Positions 36,423 to 46,103 of a stretch of 64,000 nucleotides of DNA are shown piece after piece. The DNA is from Salinivirga cyanobacteriivorans (GTDB taxonomy: Bacteria; Bacteroidota; Bacteroidia; Bacteroidales; Salinivirgaceae). The position numbers and the translations under genes were made by a program. Under the pieces are notes generated by a model, which did not search any database, was not told where the DNA came from, and worked only from the letters and a program-made list of their open reading frames with translations. Location: assembly GCF_001443605.1 (NCBI RefSeq), contig NZ_CP013118.1, positions 3,095,501 to 3,159,500 of the forward strand, written 5' to 3'. Position 1 is the stretch's first letter. Every line of letters starts with the position of its first letter.

Positions 36423-38873
36423 TTATTCTATTGTTTTTCTGGGGATACGCATACTATAAAATGAGCGGTAAGCGAATACAAGCCCAACGACAAATAAAAC
36501 AGCACCAATTACGGGTGCATAATTAAAACTATCCGTTTTGTCTGCATGAACCATCATTTCAATAGAAATTTCTGCTGCAAGCAAGCCAAATAGTGTAGAG
36601 AATTTAATAATTGGGTTTAGCGCTACAGAAGTGGTATCTTTATAAGGATCGCCAACGGTATCGCCAACCACAGTAGCATCGTGAAGTGGTGTGTTTTTTT
36701 CATTCAGATCTACTTCAACAACTTTTTTAGCATTGTCCCATGCACCACCTGCGTTGGCCATGTACATAGCCTGAAATAAACCGAAAACGGCAATTGATAT
36801 GAGGTAAGCTACAAAAAAGTTCGGATCGAAGAAGGCAAATGCCAGGGTAAGGCTAAAAATCACTGCAAAAATATTCCACATCCCATTTTGTGCATATTGT
36901 GTGCAGATTTTTACAACACTTTTTGAGTCATTTATATCGGCTTCTTTTTTATTTAGGTTAATATGTTTCTTTATGAACTCCACAGCACGATAAGCACCTG
37001 TAGTCACGGCTTGCATTGAGGCTCCTGAGAACCAGTAAATAACAGCTCCTCCGGTTATCAGGCCAAGTAGTACAGGTGCTGATGTGAGTGCGATATCTAA
37101 CATAGGTTCTCCCGCTATTATAGTTTTAGAAAGAAGCAGGATTATAGCAAAAATCATAGTTGTAGCACCAATAACGGCCGTACCAATTAAAACAGGCTTG
37201 GCAGTTGCCTTAAATGTATTACCAGCCGAGTCGTTGTCTTCAAGACGGTGTTTACCTTTTTCAAAATCAGGCTTAAAGCCAAAATCTTTTTCTATTTCTG
37301 TATCGATATTGTCTAATTTCTCGATTTGAGACAATTCAAATACCGATTGAGCGTTGTCTGTTACCGGTCCATAACTATCAACAGCAATGGTTACCGGACC
37401 CATTCCAAGGAAACCAAAAGCAATTAACCCAAAAGCAAATATGGCCGGATATTCGCCAAATAAAGTCATGTCTTTAACGATAAAAAACCCTGCAGCCATT
37501 AAGCCCATCATAACCAGTCCTTTCCAGAAAGCTGAAAAATTTCCGGCCACCATACCACTTAAAATTGTAAGTGATGCTCCACCTTCACGGGAGGCGTTTA
37601 CCACTTCTTTTACATGGCGTGAGCTTGAGCTTGTAAATGCTTTTGTCAATTCGGGTATAATAGCAGCTGCAATAGTACCAAGCGAGATGATGAAGGATAA
37701 TTTCCACCATAAACCACCTTCGATATTGCCTATTAGCAAATAGCTTACAATAAAGGTTACAATAATTGAAATGATGGAGGTAATCCACACCAAACTTGTC
37801 AATGGTTGTTCAAAATCGAAGCGATCTTTATTTCCAAATCGTACTTTTGAAATTGCGTTATTGATCCAATAAGCAACTGCTGAAGTGACAATCATCATCA
37901 CACGCATGGCAAAAATCCAAACAATAAGTGTTGATGCCATCATTGGGTCAGGTAAAATACCTGTTTGTCCGAACATCAGAATGATGAAAGTAATTAAAGC
38001 AACTCCTGTTACGCCATAAGTTTCAAAGCCGTCGGCTGTAGGACCTACACTATCACCTGCATTGTCGCCTGTACAGTCGGCAATTACACCAGGGTTGCGC
38101 GGGTCATCTTCGCCGATTTTGAAAACGATTTTCATGAGGTCGGCGCCAATGTCGGCTATTTTTGTGAAAATACCACCAGCAATACGCAAAGCAGATGCTC
38201 CAAGTGATTCTCCAATGGCAAAACCAACAAAGCTGGCTCCGGCAATTTCGCCAGGAACAAACAGTAGGATAATGATCATCATGATGAGCTCAACCGTAAT
38301 TAAAAGCATACCCACGCTGATACCAGCCTGCAATGGTATGCTCATAACATGGAAAGGGTTTTTTTGTAATGATGCAAAAGAAGTACGGGAGTTCGCCAGT
38401 GTGTTAATGCGAATTCCAAACCAGGCAACACCGTAACTACCCAATATGCCTAAAACGGTCCAAAGTAAAATGACCGATACAAATCCGAAAACAGAAATGC
38501 CACCATCGGCGGCAGCTTCGGGTCGTGCCAAAAATCCAAAATAATAGATTATAGCAGCCCCGATAATTAGAAATAGAATAATTAAAAAGCGCCCCTGCTG
38601 CAACAGATAGGTTTTACATGTTTCATAAATGGTGTTGGCTACATTGAGCATGGATTTGTGCGAGGGGTATTTTTTAATCCGATTGAACTGGTACAAACCA
38701 AATAGCATGCCCAATACAATAATGACTAACCCCCAGGCCAGAAGATTCCAGCCATTTGTACCCAATGTTTTAAACATCGACAGATCTGGAACTACAAGAT
38801 CTGCCTCACTGGCCATAGTAGCAAGCGGTATACCCGTGAGTACTATCAATAAGGATAATAGTTTCTTTTTCAT
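36423..38873 (-). CDS. hppA: Membrane-bound ion-pumping pyrophosphatase
   Basis: This enzyme hydrolyses pyrophosphate and pumps H+ and/or Na+ across the inner membrane. The 816-residue protein has about 16 helices. The pyrophosphate-binding blocks are present: DDPRNPGVIADCTGDNAGDS, GPVTIAVDSYGPVTDNAQS, EDNDSAGNTFKA and GGAWDNAKKVVE. Lys in GNTFKA is the position that distinguishes K+-independent from K+-dependent forms, which here suggests K+-independence. Na+ versus H+ specificity cannot be read safely. An N-terminal helix precedes the core. It is transcribed alone, with a consensus promoter at 38979-39008 and a terminator at 36378-36405. Confidence 0.95.
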   Translation of the reverse strand: MKKKLLSLLIVLTGIPLATMASEADLVVPDLSMFKTLGTNGWNLLAWGLVIIVLGMLFGLYQFNRIKKYPSHKSMLNVANTIYETCKTYLLQQGRFLIILFLIIGAAIIYYFGFLARPEAAADGGISVFGFVSVILLWTVLGILGSYGVAWFGIRINTLANSRTSFASLQKNPFHVMSIPLQAGISVGMLLITVELIMMIIILLFVPGEIAGASFVGFAIGESLGASALRIAGGIFTKIADIGADLMKIVFKIGEDDPRNPGVIADCTGDNAGDSVGPTADGFETYGVTGVALITFIILMFGQTGILPDPMMASTLIVWIFAMRVMMIVTSAVAYWINNAISKVRFGNKDRFDFEQPLTSLVWITSIISIIVTFIVSYLLIGNIEGGLWWKLSFIISLGTIAAAIIPELTKAFTSSSSRHVKEVVNASREGGASLTILSGMVAGNFSAFWKGLVMMGLMAAGFFIVKDMTLFGEYPAIFAFGLIAFGFLGMGPVTIAVDSYGPVTDNAQSVFELSQIEKLDNIDTEIEKDFGFKPDFEKGKHRLEDNDSAGNTFKATAKPVLIGTAVIGATTMIFAIILLLSKTIIAGEPMLDIALTSAPVLLGLITGGAVIYWFSGASMQAVTTGAYRAVEFIKKHINLNKKEADINDSKSVVKICTQYAQNGMWNIFAVIFSLTLAFAFFDPNFFVAYLISIAVFGLFQAMYMANAGGAWDNAKKVVEVDLNEKNTPLHDATVVGDTVGDPYKDTTSVALNPIIKFSTLFGLLAAEISIEMMVHADKTDSFNYAPVIGAVLFVVGLVFAYRSFYSMRIPRKTIE

Positions 38874-39220
38874 ACTTTTAACTTTAGTTTAATCTGTTGT
38901 CGATTTGCGCTAGAAATCGGCTAAATTCAGCTGACTTAAATTGACTGTGTGTTTTTAATTTTTATGTTTTATAACAAGCAAAAATAGCTGTAAAAGCTTG
39001 AAAGCAAAAAAATATTAGGTAGAAAAAAGTCTGCTGCAAGCAAAATTTTCCAAATAATTCTGGCTGACTAAATATTTTCATTTTTAATCACTACATTTTT
39101 CCTTATTGTAATTCAGACTAATTATGAAATAGATAGCAACTTAACATATTAATGGGTTTGTGGCAAAGTACTTTCAATTAAAATATATAAATTCGTATAA
39201 ATCTGCATATCATTATAGTT
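38874..39220. other. Divergent promoter region between hppA and the Fe-S oxidoreductase
   Basis: These 347 AT-rich bases carry the hppA promoter at 38979-39008. I see no clear consensus promoter for the plus-strand oxidoreductase gene and no small gene. Confidence 0.5.
38979..39008 (-). promoter_or_regulatory. Bacteroidota-type promoter of hppA
   Basis: On the minus strand TTTG (39008-39005) is followed after 18 bases by TATTTTTG (38986-38979), matching TTTG-N18/19-TAnnTTTG. A leader of about 100 bases before the hppA ATG is implied. Confidence 0.5.
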
Positions 39221-40531
39221 ATGATGAAACAAATAATTTTTGCTGCAATACTGCTTCTTACCCTAATCATATTAGGTTATAGCTTTTATAGAATTTACCG
39301 TTTTTTCAAACTCACGCGGCCTGCATTTAAAATAAAAGACCATGCTCAGCGATTCAATGAGCTGATGAGGGTGGCTTTTGGGCAAAGTAAAATTTTCAGG
39401 TGGCCATTTACCGGACTTATGCATGCCCTTGTTTTTTGGGGTTTTTTGGTAATTACAATCGGGAGCGTTGAAATGGTAATTGATGGAGTGGCCGGCACAC
39501 ATCGGGCCCTTGGTGTTCTTGGTGCGGTTTATAATGTAATTATTGGTTCAGGCGATGTTTTTGCAGTTATTGTATTGCTGGCCATACTTATCTTTCTTGG
39601 ACGTCGGTTGGTAATGAATATAAATCGCTTTAATGGCATTGAGCTCCGGAAAAAATCAAAACAGGATGCTATTCTGGCCCTTACACTGATTTTTTTATTA
39701 ATGGTTTCGCTACTGGGTATGAATATGGCTTATGTGGCACTTTATGAATCAAAAGTCTGGTTCGAAGGTGTTTATCCGGTTAGTCGGTGGTTTAGCGATT
39801 TGTTTCTGGATGGAATACCTTATGATCAATTGCTTATAGTTCATGAGGTAAACTGGTGGACGCATATTTTGTTGATATTTATATTTGCCAATGTTTTGCC
39901 TTATTCAAAACATTTTCATGTTTTTACGTCACTTCCAAATGTCTATTTAAGCCGTCTAACACCTGTGGGTAAAATGAATACCATGGAAGATGTGAAAACA
40001 GAAGTAGAAATGATGATGAATCCTGAAGCTGCACAAGAGCCGCCAGCTGAAGAGCTTGCCAGTTTTGGCGTGAGCGATGCAGAACATATTACATGGAAAA
40101 ATTATCTTGATTCACTATCGTGTACGCAATGTGGGCGATGCACCTCTGTTTGCCCGGCAAATCAAACCGGGAAGAAACTTTCGCCACGGAAAATAATGGT
40201 CGATACCCGTGCACGAATGAAGGAGCGCGGGCCGCAGTTACTTGACCACGGTAAAAATGCCGACGATAAGAAAATGCTTATAGAGGACTTTATAACAGCG
40301 GAAGAGCTTTGGGCATGTACTACCTGTAATGCCTGTGTTATTGAGTGTCCTATCAACATTAATCAGCCTGAACTTATTCTCGAAATGCGCCGCTATCTGG
40401 TTTTGGAACAAGCCAAAGCACCCGGAGAACTCTCAACCATGCTTACCAACATTGAAAATAATGGTGCACCCTGGCAATATTCACCTGAAGATAGAATGAA
40501 GTGGAGCGAAGAACTTTTCATGAACGTTTAA
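39221..40531 (+). CDS. Membrane Fe-S oxidoreductase subunit with NarI-like heme b domain and two 4Fe-4S sites
   Basis: This 436-residue inner-membrane protein has an N-terminal NarI/HdrE-like domain of about five helices. Helix-associated His residues in GLMHALVFWG and HEVNWWTHIL are candidate heme b ligands. A cytoplasmic domain with two CxxCxxCxxxC motifs follows: Cys301/304/307/311 and Cys366/369/372/376, each for one 4Fe-4S cluster. This layout is known in heterodisulfide-reductase-like proteins and in membrane ETF:menaquinone oxidoreductases of anaerobic fatty-acid oxidisers, where these parts are fused to CCG domains. Here the CCG part is the next gene, 10 bases on. Passing electrons from EtfAB to quinone is inferred from this and from the beta-oxidation operon nearby. 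Confidence 0.82.
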   Translation: MMKQIIFAAILLLTLIILGYSFYRIYRFFKLTRPAFKIKDHAQRFNELMRVAFGQSKIFRWPFTGLMHALVFWGFLVITIGSVEMVIDGVAGTHRALGVLGAVYNVIIGSGDVFAVIVLLAILIFLGRRLVMNINRFNGIELRKKSKQDAILALTLIFLLMVSLLGMNMAYVALYESKVWFEGVYPVSRWFSDLFLDGIPYDQLLIVHEVNWWTHILLIFIFANVLPYSKHFHVFTSLPNVYLSRLTPVGKMNTMEDVKTEVEMMMNPEAAQEPPAEELASFGVSDAEHITWKNYLDSLSCTQCGRCTSVCPANQTGKKLSPRKIMVDTRARMKERGPQLLDHGKNADDKKMLIEDFITAEELWACTTCNACVIECPININQPELILEMRRYLVLEQAKAPGELSTMLTNIENNGAPWQYSPEDRMKWSEELFMNV

Positions 40532-40541
40532 ATCTAACAAT

Positions 40542-41339
40542 ATGACCGAACAAAAAAAGATTGATATACCCATCATGGCTGACTTGCACAGTAAGGGAAA
40601 GAAACCTGAGTACTTGTTTTGGGTGGGTTGTGCCGGTGCTTATGATGACCGATATAAAAAAGTAACACGAGCTTTTGCCAAAATTTTAACATATTTCGAT
40701 GTCGATTATGCCGTATTGGGCACTGAAGAAACCTGTACCGGAGATCCGGCCCGGCGTGCGGGTAATGAAATGTTGTTTCAAATGCAGGCTATGCAAGTTA
40801 TCGAAACGTTTAAAAACTACGACATCAAAAAAATCATCACCATTTGTCCGCACTGCTTCAATACTTTTAAAAATGAATATCCCGATTTCGGCGGAAACTA
40901 TGAGGTAATTCATCATACCCGTTTTATAAATCAGTTACTGGAAGCACACCCCGGAAAAGTGAATGCAGATATCTTGAAAAAATATAATATAGCATACCAC
41001 GATCCCTGCTACCTTGGTCGTGCTAATGGTGAATATGATGCCCCGCGCGAGGTTATTAGTAAAGTTGCCTCCAAAACGCTTGAAATCGATCCGCATAAAA
41101 GTAACGCCCTTTGTTGCGGAGCTGGTGGAGCACAAATGTTTAAGGAGGCAGAACCGGGCGACCGGGAAGTATACGATATGCGCACGGAGCAAGCCCTTGC
41201 TACCGGTGCAGATGTGGTAGCAACTGCGTGCCCGTTTTGCATGACCATGATTACCGATGGTTTAAAACTGCAGAAAAAAGAGGATAAGGTGAAAAACTAC
41301 GATATTGCTGAGTTGGTAGCAATGGCCCTGGGTATATAA
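40542..41339 (+). CDS. CCG-domain Fe-S protein (HdrB-like), partner of the membrane subunit
   Basis: This 265-residue soluble protein has two CCG domains of the HdrB/GlpC type, which hold unusual Fe-S clusters. Domain 1 has Cys30 (WVGCAGAY), Cys65 (ETCTGDPARRAGNE) and Cys102/105 (CPHC); its central CCG reads CTG, as seen in this oxidoreductase subgroup. Domain 2 has Cys156 (DPCYLGR), Cys191-Cys192 (CCGAGG) and Cys230/233 (CPFC). It follows the membrane subunit by 10 bases and is clearly its operon partner. Together they would make a complete membrane electron-transfer module. A terminal electron acceptor other than quinone cannot be excluded. Confidence 0.85.
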   Translation: MTEQKKIDIPIMADLHSKGKKPEYLFWVGCAGAYDDRYKKVTRAFAKILTYFDVDYAVLGTEETCTGDPARRAGNEMLFQMQAMQVIETFKNYDIKKIITICPHCFNTFKNEYPDFGGNYEVIHHTRFINQLLEAHPGKVNADILKKYNIAYHDPCYLGRANGEYDAPREVISKVASKTLEIDPHKSNALCCGAGGAQMFKEAEPGDREVYDMRTEQALATGADVVATACPFCMTMITDGLKLQKKEDKVKNYDIAELVAMALGI

Positions 41340-41346
41340 TTTTCTA

Positions 41347-43686
41347 TTAAAAACCTTTTTGCCTGATTTGCTCTGTATTTTGTATTTTATGTTTACCGGG
41401 AATTATCTTTTTTCCTGCAGAGAAGTTATATGTAAAGCTAAACCACACCGGAAATTTATTCAAAAGAATATAACCGTTCGTCCTTTTTGTAAAGTTGTCT
41501 CCTGATATTTTTTCTCCACCAAAAAGTAATTTATGAGAAATTGGAACTGCACCTGTAATGGCCACCCTAAGATTGTTTTTAAAATGTTTTTCAAAAGAAG
41601 CAAAGCATAAAGGATCAGCCATAGTAATGCGCTGATGGTGTTTCTGGGGACTCACATACTGAAACTGCAAGGAGGCTGTGAATTTTTTGGGAAGAGTTAG
41701 GAGTGCAGAAACTGAGATTTCATAGGCTGGCTTGTTTTTATTTGCGTCAACATTGTTTTTAAACTGGTTATTTACCAAAGTGGTGATATTATATACTTTT
41801 AAATTGCCATAAATGGTGAGCCGGGTAAAGTATTTTACTGCAGAATTAATCGAGAATCCATATTTTAAGAGTCTTCCAGCGTTTTGAAAGGTAGTGTGCA
41901 ACAATGCAGAATCATCATGGGTGGTAATTTGCGATATTACATCCTTCTCATCCACATAAAAAAGTTTAAATGCATAGTAGTCACTACCCTTGTTAAAATG
42001 ATATTCAGAAGCTAACTCCTGGTTGATTTGATTTTTTAGTTGGCTGTTTCCACTCATTGTTTGGTAGGTATTTACATGGTTCACTACCGGATTCAATTGA
42101 TAGCGATAGGGGCGATGTATCGATTTGTTGTACAGCAAATGCAAATTGTGGTTGTTCTTAAGTTTTAGGTTAATTGTGAAATTTGGCATAAAGGCATGAC
42201 TACGTCTTGAATATTGTTGGTTGTCCATTGAACGTTCATACTCTAATCGTATCCCTGCACTGATGTTTATCTTGTTTCTAGCAAAAGTAAAAGCTCCATA
42301 ATTTCCAATAACTGTTGATTGATATGAAAAGTCTTCTATGTCCTTATTTTCAAGCATGTTGAGGCTGGCTTTTGTTCCTGCATTGAATTTGAAATGTGTT
42401 GAAACAGGAAATTCCAGGTCTGTATTAAAGCGAAAAGTGTGTTGAGCAGGCCTGGAGCTTGAATATGAAAGATTGTGCTCATTTATTGAGTCGTAGATGA
42501 TGACGTTTTTACCTTTATAAAAACCATGTTGAAAATTTGAGATGAGCTTTGCCTTATTACCGAATATTTGTTGATAGTTAATTGAATTATAAAACTGATG
42601 GTTGATATCTTGATCTTTGCGAACAGCGCTTAAAAGTTTTTGTTGGGTTAACAGGCTCTTTGTCAAAATATCACCATCGAGTTCCTGCGAATAAGGATTG
42701 TAACTTCCAAAGAAACTTAATTGTTTTTTATTGAATTTTACGTCAGCACTGTAATTGAAATTTTGCGACCATGTTTTTTGTCTCAGGTATTGCTTATTTG
42801 ATATCCACAAATGGTTTTCGTTTGTGCTAATTTTATATTCTTCTTCTTCTAAAATGTTGAAATAGTTCATTTTTCCATTGTAGGCTAACGAGATTTGGTA
42901 TTTTTTTTCTGCAAAGCTTAGGCTGAGTTTCGGAAACATATAAATTAATGATTTGTCAGTTGGAATTTCGCTGTAGACCTGGCCACTTAAGCCTTTTTGG
43001 TCTTTTTTCATTGTAATGTGAATAACTGTAGTTACATCGCCACCATATTTTACTCCCGGATTCTGATTTATACTTATTTTACTTATTTTTTTTACGGGGA
43101 TTTGCTGTAGGTAATTAATTTCGTGTTGTTTGCCATCGATAAACAGCACTGTTTTACCATTATTTTGTGTGTTCAGGTTTTGGGTAAAATCTATTTGAAT
43201 ACCCGGCAAACGTTTCACAATGTCAATAGCAGAAGCAGAGTGGTTTTTTAATGCTTCATTTATAAAATAAGTCGTACCACTTTGGTCGCTTTTTCCTTTA
43301 ATTGCATCGGCAGTTATTACTATTTCACTATACACAACAGCATTACTATTTAAAAGAATCGTGGCCGTATCATTTGTATTTGTTATTAAATCAGAAGCAC
43401 AAATTAAAGTATCACGGTAACTTAAATGAGAGATTTTAATGTGTGTTGCTTTTTCTGTTTCACCATGCAATGTAAAATTGCCATTAATGTTACTCATGGC
43501 TCCTGCAAGCTGATCTGAATCGGGACTTTTTAATAAAACCACATTTGCAAACGGAATCGCTTTACCGGTTGTTCGGTCTTTTAAGGTTCCTGTAAAGTTT
43601 TTAAAATTTTGGCCATTTACTACTGTCTGTATGCTTAAAATAAGCAGTAGTGATTTTGTCAGGTTTTTAATGATTGATTTGCACAT
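41347..43686 (-). CDS. TonB-receptor-like outer-membrane beta-barrel protein
   Basis: This 779-residue protein has a signal peptide (about 1-25) and a carboxypeptidase-regulatory-like domain (about 30-115, RTTGKAIPFANVVLL). A plug-like region follows (about 115-230) containing VKRLPGIQIDF and KISINQNPGVKYGG. The C-terminal barrel of about 540 residues resembles the outer-membrane beta-barrel 3 family, with many alternating aromatic strands. These proteins take up or bind unknown ligands. There is no SusD partner, so it is not a classical polysaccharide locus. The LytTR membrane regulator upstream on the same strand may control it. The C-terminus is basic (KHKIQNTEQIRQKGF) rather than the usual aromatic residue. 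Confidence 0.85.
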   Translation of the reverse strand: MCKSIIKNLTKSLLLILSIQTVVNGQNFKNFTGTLKDRTTGKAIPFANVVLLKSPDSDQLAGAMSNINGNFTLHGETEKATHIKISHLSYRDTLICASDLITNTNDTATILLNSNAVVYSEIVITADAIKGKSDQSGTTYFINEALKNHSASAIDIVKRLPGIQIDFTQNLNTQNNGKTVLFIDGKQHEINYLQQIPVKKISKISINQNPGVKYGGDVTTVIHITMKKDQKGLSGQVYSEIPTDKSLIYMFPKLSLSFAEKKYQISLAYNGKMNYFNILEEEEYKISTNENHLWISNKQYLRQKTWSQNFNYSADVKFNKKQLSFFGSYNPYSQELDGDILTKSLLTQQKLLSAVRKDQDINHQFYNSINYQQIFGNKAKLISNFQHGFYKGKNVIIYDSINEHNLSYSSSRPAQHTFRFNTDLEFPVSTHFKFNAGTKASLNMLENKDIEDFSYQSTVIGNYGAFTFARNKINISAGIRLEYERSMDNQQYSRRSHAFMPNFTINLKLKNNHNLHLLYNKSIHRPYRYQLNPVVNHVNTYQTMSGNSQLKNQINQELASEYHFNKGSDYYAFKLFYVDEKDVISQITTHDDSALLHTTFQNAGRLLKYGFSINSAVKYFTRLTIYGNLKVYNITTLVNNQFKNNVDANKNKPAYEISVSALLTLPKKFTASLQFQYVSPQKHHQRITMADPLCFASFEKHFKNNLRVAITGAVPISHKLLFGGEKISGDNFTKRTNGYILLNKFPVWFSFTYNFSAGKKIIPGKHKIQNTEQIRQKGF

Positions 43687-43852
43687 GATGATTGATTTTG
43701 CGATTAGTCATAATGCAAATAGAATCAAGGAATTACAGCTGTGCAAGAAAGTGGGATATATGCCAAACATTTGTTGCAGAAGGCAAACAATCACCTTTTA
43801 TAAAAGTATGTGCTGGTATGAATGACAAATATTTGTTGTGAAGTGCAAGGCT

Positions 43853-44749
43853 TTAACCCTTATGCTTTTCGATCAGTTTCTTGAAAGTTGGTGCTTTTTT
43901 TCTGGATACAGGTATTTCGCTGTTTATACCTGATAGTTTAAGCTGATAACCGGATGAGTTACCTCTTTTAGCAACTATTTTTTTAAGGTTGACAATAAAA
44001 GCACGGTGTGAGCGAAATAATTCGGGAACTGAAGCAACCTGTTCCTCAATGGCGCTTATGGAGTTACGAATTGTATGTTTAACTACCTTGTTTTCTTTTA
44101 ACAGATAAAAGACTACATAGTTACCATCAGACTCAGCATAGAGAAATGCTGAAGGATAAAACTCAAGTGATTCTTTTTTAAGTTGCGATTCGATTGTAAT
44201 TTTTTGAGCCTCTTTATCGGCAGGCTGCTTTTTATCAGAAGCAATATGAATTGTTTCCGGTTTCAGGTACCCGATATTGATCAGTGTAAAAAAACTTAAA
44301 GGCACAATACCAATTAAAATAGCGTTGAACATTGAATCGAAAAATGTGGCAAAGTTCCAGCGGTTGGCTGGTGGTTCAATAAGGAAAGCCGCAAAGTATA
44401 TGATGATACCAATGCCTGTCAGTACAAATAATATGAGCAGGATTTCCTTGGTTAGGTTCCATTTCTGTTCTTCTCTGAAATAGTTAAATTGTTTTAGAAT
44501 CCCCATTATAGCCCAAATACCCAAAGCGACAAAAACCATATAAATTGCCATTGTCTCAGTGTATTTGAATTCACCGGATGCGTGAGTTCTCAGTGGTTGG
44601 TAAAGGGCTACAAAAATAAAACAAAAAGCAGCAATGAGTAAGCTGCCTAAAAACGGATTGCGTAATATGAAGTTTTGCGGGAATTGTCTTTTAATGAGGC
44701 TTTTCATCCGTTTAAAATTTATCTTCATTTGTCGGATGGAACTCGCCAT
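43853..44749 (-). CDS. Membrane-anchored LytTR-domain transcription regulator
   Basis: This 298-residue protein has four predicted transmembrane helices (about 31-50, 66-85, 101-121 and 136-158). A linker and a C-terminal LytTR DNA-binding domain follow (about 195-298) with the family pattern FLYAESDGNYVVFYL, RNSISAIEEQV, FRSHRAFIVNLKKI and IPVSRKK. There is no receiver domain, so it senses through its membrane part rather than by phosphorylation. The true start may be one of the internal Met at residues 8 or 15. It lies 167 bases upstream of the outer-membrane receptor gene, on the same strand, which suggests a regulator-target pair. Confidence 0.82.
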   Translation of the reverse strand: MASSIRQMKINFKRMKSLIKRQFPQNFILRNPFLGSLLIAAFCFIFVALYQPLRTHASGEFKYTETMAIYMVFVALGIWAIMGILKQFNYFREEQKWNLTKEILLILFVLTGIGIIIYFAAFLIEPPANRWNFATFFDSMFNAILIGIVPLSFFTLINIGYLKPETIHIASDKKQPADKEAQKITIESQLKKESLEFYPSAFLYAESDGNYVVFYLLKENKVVKHTIRNSISAIEEQVASVPELFRSHRAFIVNLKKIVAKRGNSSGYQLKLSGINSEIPVSRKKAPTFKKLIEKHKG

Positions 44750-44952
44750 GATGATTCATATTTACGTCACACATGATTTTTTTTTCATTATAATCAATAC
44801 GCGTGTGTGTTCCGCCAGCTGACGGATCATGGCTCGGTTCATAATAATGGCATCCTGACTTATTAAACCTGTTCAAAAATAGCTATTATTTTTAAACGGA
44901 CAGGTATTGTCACAGCATTAGAATTTTTACAGGCAATTTTGAGAGAAAAAAA

Positions 44953-44984
44953 TTAGCTGGCTATTAAAAGCAATAGCCAGCTAA
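44953..44984 (-). terminator. Rho-independent terminator of the aldo/keto reductase gene
   Basis: TTAGCTGGCTATT and AATAGCCAGCTAA form a perfect 13-bp stem with a 6-base loop. On the minus strand it is followed by a long U-run (ATTTTTTT), 22 bases after the gene's stop. Confidence 0.88.
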
Positions 44985-45005
44985 AATGAGATTTTGGAGC
45001 GGGTT

Positions 45006-46022
45006 TTATTCTTTTGGCGGAGCCATAAATTCTGGCCCCACAGGGTTGGTAATATTTTCTTCCAGGATTTTATCTATTGCTTTAAGCGCAGATTCGTCGA
45101 GCTGCCAACCGCTCATATCGTTGATCACATTGAGTTGGTTCGGGCGGCGGGCACCCCATAGGGCCACGTCGGCACCTTTGTCGAGTATCCAGCGCACAGC
45201 CAGGTGAATAACTTTTTTCCCATAATTTTCACGGGCAAACTTATCCAGTTCGTCTACCGCTTTTAGGTACATGCTAAAACGGTCATCCTGAAATTTGGGG
45301 TCTGCTTTGCGCAGGTCATCACCTTCAAATTTGCGGTCTTTAGTCATTTTACCTGATAGCAATCCACGGCAAATGGCTCCATACACCACAGTCTTGATAT
45401 CGTTGTTTTTACAATAGGGCAGGAGCTCATTTTCAAAGTCGCGTTCAAATATGTTGTATGGTGGCTCCAATACATCTAGCTGCCCCCCTTTACGGAACTG
45501 ATCCATTTGCTCAGGGCTGTAGTTCGATACAGCAATAGATTTTATTTTCCCTTGTTTCTTAAAGTTTTCCAGTACTGCTGCTGTTTCATCAAAAGGCACT
45601 TTGTGGTCGGGCCAGTGTATCATGTACACATCAATGTAATCTGTTTGCAAGCGCTTAAGGCTGTCTTCAATTTCTTTTTCTAACCTTTGTTTACTCGAGT
45701 TGCGGAAGGGGTGTTCATTTTTCCAATCCAAACCCACTTTGGTAATCAGCGTAAGGTCTTCACGTTTACCATATTCTTTAATCGCCTTACCCACAATCTT
45801 CTCCGATGTACCAAAGCCATAAACCGGTGCCGTATCGATGAGGTTGATGCCTTTATCGATTGCTGTTAATATTGTTTTGATGGATTCCTGTTCTTGTGTG
45901 CCTCCCCACATCCAGCCACCAATGGCCCATGTGCCGAGTCCGACTCTTGATACTGGTTTTTCAATGTTGTTTAGTTTTGTTGTATCCATAGTTTTACTCA
46001 TTTTGTCTATCACGAATGACAT
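45006..46022 (-). CDS. Aldo/keto reductase
   Basis: This is an NADPH-dependent carbonyl reductase with a TIM barrel. The 338-residue protein shows the tetrad Asp63 and Tyr68 (IDTAPVYG), Lys95 (TKVG) and His136 (MIHWPDH), and the YGAICRGLLSGK strand near the cofactor site. In-frame ATGs at 45998 and 45989 are possible true starts; the latter begins MDTTKLNN, with the barrel entry soon after. It lies 81 bases after etfA on the same strand, so it may be the tail of the beta-oxidation operon; a strong terminator follows it. The substrate cannot be told. Confidence 0.9.
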   Translation of the reverse strand: MSFVIDKMSKTMDTTKLNNIEKPVSRVGLGTWAIGGWMWGGTQEQESIKTILTAIDKGINLIDTAPVYGFGTSEKIVGKAIKEYGKREDLTLITKVGLDWKNEHPFRNSSKQRLEKEIEDSLKRLQTDYIDVYMIHWPDHKVPFDETAAVLENFKKQGKIKSIAVSNYSPEQMDQFRKGGQLDVLEPPYNIFERDFENELLPYCKNNDIKTVVYGAICRGLLSGKMTKDRKFEGDDLRKADPKFQDDRFSMYLKAVDELDKFARENYGKKVIHLAVRWILDKGADVALWGARRPNQLNVINDMSGWQLDESALKAIDKILEENITNPVGPEFMAPPKE

Positions 46023-46103
46023 AAAAACTCACCCTATTGTTTAGTGGTTCAGTTATTTATATGCGCTAAAAATTAGCAAACTACCGGATTCTTTCTAAAC
46101 CAT

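Noticed and set aside
40734..40751. CTG in place of CCG in the first motif of the CCG protein (ETCTGDPARR), taken first as a degenerate site
   Set aside because: This variant is usual in the ETF-linked Fe-S oxidoreductase subgroup, so it is not a loss.
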